DNA of 64,000 bases from Bacteroidales bacterium 6E (GTDB lineage: Bacteria > Bacteroidota > Bacteroidia > Bacteroidales > Prolixibacteraceae), in NCBI GenBank assembly GCA_001270045.2, contig DF970666.1:259197-323196 (forward strand), read 5' to 3'. Shown piece by piece: positions 60,816 to 64,000 of the stretch. The notes beneath the pieces were generated by a model, which did no database searches, was not told the origin of the DNA, and worked only from the letters and a program-made list of their open reading frames with translations. Each line of letters opens with the position of its first letter. The first letter of the stretch is position 1. The position numbers were made by a program, and so were the translations under genes.

Positions 60816-61490
60816 ATGAATACTGAAGTTTCTGAAAAAATCCCCATTGCAGTTGCCGATGACCACTCTTTGTTCAGGAAAGGTCTGGTTTCATTGCTTG
60901 AGGATCTCGATTTTATAGGGGAAATCCACGAAGCCTCAAATGGCCAGGAACTGCTCGACCTGCTGGATCGTGCTGACCCGAAGCCTGGCTTGGTTTTGCT
61001 CGATGTGAGAATGCCCATTATGGATGGGGTGGAGGCCACCGAGAGAATCAGGGCAAAATATCCCGACATGAAGATCATCATTCTTACCATGCAGGATGAC
61101 GAAAACTTTATCGTATTCATGATTGAGAAAGGGATCAACGGATATCTGCTGAAGAATGTCGAACCTGAAGAGCTGGAAAAGGCTCTTGAAATGCTGCGGA
61201 CCCGTGACATATATTTTAATGAACGACTTACCGATTTGGTGGTTCGTGCGCTACACAGCAAAGGACGACGGCCTGCAGGAATATACTATGACTCGTTGTT
61301 TACCGAGCGTGAGCTCGAGGTAATCCGCCTGATTTGTGAGGAATATACCAATGCCGAGATTGCCGACAAACTCAATGTCAGCAAACGAACGGTTGAGGGC
61401 CACCGAACCATGATTTTTGAGAAGGCAGGGATCAGGAATACTGCCGGTCTGGTGTTATATGCCGTCAGGAACGGAATTGTAAAAACCTGA
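60816..61490 (+). CDS. NarL/FixJ (LuxR-type) response regulator
   Basis: 224 aa. Receiver domain with acidic ADDHSLFRKG, phospho-acceptor Asp63 in VLLDVRMPIMDG, Thr in ILTMQDDENF and Lys in YLLKNVEPEE; then a GerE/LuxR helix-turn-helix (~155-215: FTERELEVIRLICEEYTNAEIADKLNVSKRTVEGHR). It is the partner of the kinase just upstream. Targets unknown. A terminator follows at 61514. Confidence 0.95.
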   Translation: MNTEVSEKIPIAVADDHSLFRKGLVSLLEDLDFIGEIHEASNGQELLDLLDRADPKPGLVLLDVRMPIMDGVEATERIRAKYPDMKIIILTMQDDENFIVFMIEKGINGYLLKNVEPEELEKALEMLRTRDIYFNERLTDLVVRALHSKGRRPAGIYYDSLFTERELEVIRLICEEYTNAEIADKLNVSKRTVEGHRTMIFEKAGIRNTAGLVLYAVRNGIVKT

Positions 61491-61513
61491 GCAAGATCCA
61501 GGGTGACAAATAC

Positions 61514-61551
61514 AAAACAGGCTGTTTCAATGGATGAAGCAGCCTGTTTTT
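61514..61551 (+). terminator. terminator after the two-component operon
   Basis: AAAACAGGCTG (61514-61524) pairs with CAGCCTGTTTT (61540-61550), followed by T. Confidence 0.88.
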
Positions 61552-61860
61552 ATGTGTTGTAAAAAGTTGCCGGTATCAGTTTTTCTTTTGTGAAAGAGAG
61601 AGAACGTAAAATTGATCGGATAAGGAATAAATATCAACCGGCAACCTAATTACAACTTGTGTGGAGTTGTTTAACGACCTGAAAAGGGTTGCATACCTAA
61701 TTCTTCAATAGTCTACACGTTTTCTTCAAGAACGTGTTACAAATTTCCGCATTTAGCGATCGCTTTACAAGAGTATAAATACCTGTTTTTTGCATAGGTA
61801 TTTATACCTGTGTTTTGGTGCGTGTTTACCGCAATGGCTGGTAATGGCCGGTTATAACAT
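61552..61860. other. gene-free, hairpin-rich intergenic region
   Basis: No ORF is convincing. It contains a distant 9-bp inverted repeat GTTGCCGGT/ACCGGCAAC (61566-61574 and 61637-61645), a 7-bp hairpin ACACGTT/AACGTGT (61715-61721 and 61731-61737) and the 12-bp repeat at 61773-61807. It could hold a small RNA, but I cannot name one. Confidence 0.5.
61773..61809. repeat. 12-bp inverted repeat with a third half-site
   Basis: GTATAAATACCT (61773-61784) and AGGTATTTATAC (61796-61807) pair perfectly; the second arm together with CT forms its own palindrome AGGTAT-TT-ATACCT (61796-61809). Confidence 0.75.
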
Positions 61861-61891
61861 AAAAAAAGAAGCCTCTCTTTCGAAAGGCTTC
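61861..61891 (-). terminator. terminator of ppdK
   Basis: GAAGCCT (61868-61874) pairs with AGGCTTC (61885-61891); on the minus strand it is followed by seven T (61867-61861). Confidence 0.85.
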
Positions 61892-61927
61892 CCTTGTATA
61901 GTGTTGATTTACACTTTTGTCAGATCA

Positions 61928-64000
61928 TTAGGCAGTGGTATAGGCTGCTCCTGATTTGGTGGCAAGAATATTGGCCTGTGCGGCGGCTACCCTTGCGATC
62001 GGCACGCGATAAGGTGAGCAGCTGACGTAATCCATGCCAACCATGTCACAGAATTCCACTGATGAAGGTTCACCACCGTGTTCGCCACAGATACCCACTT
62101 TCAGTTTATTGTTCACGCCACGTCCTTTTTCAACGCCCATGCGAACCAGCTGGCCAACACCTTCACGGTCGAGCACCTGGAACGGATCGTGCTTCAGGAT
62201 TCCGTTATCGACATAAACGGGCAGGAATTTGCCGGCATCGTCGCGTGAGAACCCGAAGGTCATCTGGGTAAGGTCATTGGTTCCGAATGAGAAGAACTCG
62301 GCCACTCCGGCGATCTTGTCGGCGGTCAGTGCGGCGCGGGGAACTTCGATCATGGTACCCACGAGGAAGTCGATGCGTGCACCTTTTTCTGCGAATACCT
62401 TTTCGGCGGTATCCTTGATGATTTTCACCTGGAGCTCAAGCTCTTTCAGGCTACCAACCAGCGGAACCATGATTTCGGGACGGGCATCCACACCTTTCAC
62501 TTTCAGGTTCACGGCAGCTTCAATGATGGCGCGTGCCTGCATCTCGGTGATTTCGGGATAGGTAATACCCAGGCGGCATCCACGGTGACCCAGCATGGGG
62601 TTGAATTCGTGGAGTGATTCCACTTTATGTTTGATTTCCTCAACGCTGATGCCCATTTCTTTGGCCATTTCTGCCTGGTTGGCATCTTCGTGGGGAACAA
62701 ACTCATGCAGTGGCGGGTCAAGAAGACGTACGGTTACCCCGTATCCTTCCATGGCTTCAAAGATGCCTTCAAAATCTTCCCTCTGGTAGGGGAGAAGCTT
62801 TTCGAGGGCTTTCCTGCGGTCAGTTTCATTCTCTGCAAGGATCATTTCACGCATGGCCTTGATTCTTTCGCCTTCGAAGAACATGTGCTCGGTACGGCAG
62901 AGACCGATACCGGTTGCGCCAAATTCGCGGGCAATGCGGGCATCCTTGGGAGAATCGGCATTGGTGCGGACATTCATGCGGGTGAATTTTTCGGCCAGCT
63001 TCATGATGGTACCAAAGTCACCGCTCATGTCGGGATCCTGGGTCTTTACCTTGCCTTCATAAACTTCACCGGTTGAACCGTTCAGCGAAATCCAGTCACC
63101 TTCTTTGAAATCCTTGCCATCAACGGTCATGACACGGGTTTTGTAGTTGATCTTCAGTGCACCTGCACCTGATACGCAACATTTACCCATACCCCTGGCC
63201 ACAACTGCGGCGTGTGAAGTCATGCCTCCACGGGCGGTAAGGATACCTTTGGCAATGTGCATACCTTCGAGGTCCTCGGGAGAGGTTTCCTGACGTACGA
63301 GAATGGCTGTCGGGTATTTTGAAGCTTCGTCGGCGAAGAAAACGATCTGGCCTGTGGCTGCACCGGGTGATGCCGGAAGACCTTTGGCAAGAACCTTGGT
63401 TTTCTTCAGTTCGTTTTTGTCGAATACCGGGTGGAGGAGCTCATCCAGTTTGTTGGGCTCAACGCGCATCAGGGCAGTCTGCTCGTCAATCATGCCTTCA
63501 TTCATCATATCGACGGCAATTTTCACCATGGCTGCACCGGTACGTTTTCCGTTACGGGTCTGCAATAACCAGAGTTTTCCTTCCTGGATGGTAAACTCGA
63601 GGTCCTGCATGTCTTTATTGTGGTTTTCCAGTTTCTTCTGGGTATCGAAAAGCTGCTTGTAGATTTCAGGCATCGCTTCTTCGAGAGAAGGATAGTTGGC
63701 GGCACGTTCTTCTTCGCTAACTCCCTGCAGGGCTGCCCATTTCCTTGAACCGGAGAGGGTAATTTCCTGTGGTGTGCGGATACCGGCCACGACGTCTTCG
63801 CCTTGGGCATTGATCAGGTATTCGCCGTTGAACACGTTTTCACCTGTACCGGCGTCACGGGTAAATGCAACCCCTGTTCCCGAGGTTTCTCCCATGTTAC
63901 CGAATACCATGGCCTGTACGTTTACTGCTGTTCCCCATTCGTCAGGAATCTGGTTGAGCCTGCGGTAGAAGATAGCCCTTTCGTTGTTCCAGCTGTTGAA
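61928..64000 (-). CDS. ppdK: pyruvate, phosphate dikinase, 5' end cut by window edge
   Basis: 690 residues are open from the right edge to the stop at 61928; the ~215 N-terminal residues of the ATP-grasp domain are outside (full length ~900). It interconverts pyruvate, ATP and Pi with PEP, AMP and PPi. The swivelling phospho-His domain has [21 protein letters not shown], and the C-terminal TIM-barrel holds [49 protein letters not shown] and the catalytic Cys block [16 protein letters not shown]. The first visible codons, [13 protein letters not shown], continue the family frame. The adjacent region downstream holds its terminator. Confidence 0.97.
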   Translation of the reverse strand, partial: FNSWNNERAIFYRRLNQIPDEWGTAVNVQAMVFGNMGETSGTGVAFTRDAGTGENVFNGEYLINAQGEDVVAGIRTPQEITLSGSRKWAALQGVSEEERAANYPSLEEAMPEIYKQLFDTQKKLENHNKDMQDLEFTIQEGKLWLLQTRNGKRTGAAMVKIAVDMMNEGMIDEQTALMRVEPNKLDELLHPVFDKNELKKTKVLAKGLPASPGAATGQIVFFADEASKYPTAILVRQETSPEDLEGMHIAKGILTARGGMTSHAAVVARGMGKCCVSGAGALKINYKTRVMTVDGKDFKEGDWISLNGSTGEVYEGKVKTQDPDMSGDFGTIMKLAEKFTRMNVRTNADSPKDARIAREFGATGIGLCRTEHMFFEGERIKAMREMILAENETDRRKALEKLLPYQREDFEGIFEAMEGYGVTVRLLDPPLHEFVPHEDANQAEMAKEMGISVEEIKHKVESLHEFNPMLGHRGCRLGITYPEITEMQARAIIEAAVNLKVKGVDARPEIMVPLVGSLKELELQVKIIKDTAEKVFAEKGARIDFLVGTMIEVPRAALTADKIAGVAEFFSFGTNDLTQMTFGFSRDDAGKFLPVYVDNGILKHDPFQVLDREGVGQLVRMGVEKGRGVNNKLKVGICGEHGGEPSSVEFCDMVGMDYVSCSPYRVPIARVAAAQANILATKSGAAYTTA

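Overview
The window is chromosomal DNA from a bacterium of the phylum Bacteroidota, most likely order Bacteroidales/Marinilabiliales or a close anaerobic or microaerobic relative. Evidence seen directly: many genes are preceded by exact matches to the Bacteroidota -7 promoter element TAnnTTTG; purine-rich ribosome binding sites are almost absent; there is a Nudix-type AraR-like regulator, a PUR-alpha-like (DUF3276) protein, a long (316 aa) NusB, a DUF3078 outer-membrane protein and a CotH protein with a type IX secretion tail. No phage, plasmid, IS or CRISPR is visible. Gene order looks like a compact core genome with a few accessory patches.

Layout. 1-8.3 kb: sugar use. A truncated galactose mutarotase diverges from galactokinase and an FHS-type sugar permease; then an AraR-like Nudix repressor, a sodium/sugar symporter and ribulokinase form an L-arabinose block. 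8.3-12.1 kb: two small hypotheticals, a Na+/Ca2+ exchanger, and a ZIP transporter overlapped by a Fur/Zur gene whose promoter carries two perfect TGCAAC inverted repeats. 12.4-19.1 kb: an ExbB-ExbD-TonB operon and a giant TamB-like protein. 19.2-26.2 kb: tsaD, a secreted protein with a LytS/LytTR two-component pair, an overlapping SDR/epimerase/CPBP operon and a tiny acidic protein. 26.3-37.6 kb: tex, ffh, folD, a PUR protein, then the minus-strand cluster threonine aldolase, rhomboid, nusB, DUF1573, yajC, ybbR, coaE and a J-domain protein. 37.7-46.7 kb: GPP34 protein, photolyase, glutathione peroxidase, dnaX, pdxH, thioredoxin-like protein, NIPSNAP protein, a lipoprotein, tRNA-Ser(CGA) and a DUF438/hemerythrin/PAS protein. 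46.7-57.3 kb: sialate O-acetylesterase, CotH-T9SS protein, a tyrosine phenol-lyase/tryptophanase-family enzyme, an HD protein, a CYTH protein, DUF3078, a START-like protein and DUF4268. 57.4-61.5 kb: an unusual duplicated locus. 61.9-64 kb: truncated pyruvate phosphate dikinase.

The most interesting region is 57.4-61.5 kb. A cytoplasmic protein ending in a CPPYC motif (call it A) is followed by a multi-pass membrane protein (B). The 3' part of A and all of B are repeated about 1.09 kb downstream. The second A is a chimera whose first residues look like the start of yet another B gene. A histidine kinase with one membrane anchor and no recognisable sensor domain, and a LuxR-type response regulator, follow on the same strand. 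My inference is that A and B are sensory partners of this two-component system and that the locus is shaped by tandem duplication, deletion and gene conversion.

Other points worth a second look: the phenol-lyase-family enzyme at 51092-52555 keeps the PLP lysine but has Leu where Arg217 of tyrosine phenol-lyase sits; a self-regulated zinc operon can be read from the Zur promoter; a 36-bp tandem repeat and a family of AAAAGTATGG repeats lie at 52.9-53.07 kb; and a gene-free, hairpin-rich stretch lies at 61.55-61.86 kb.
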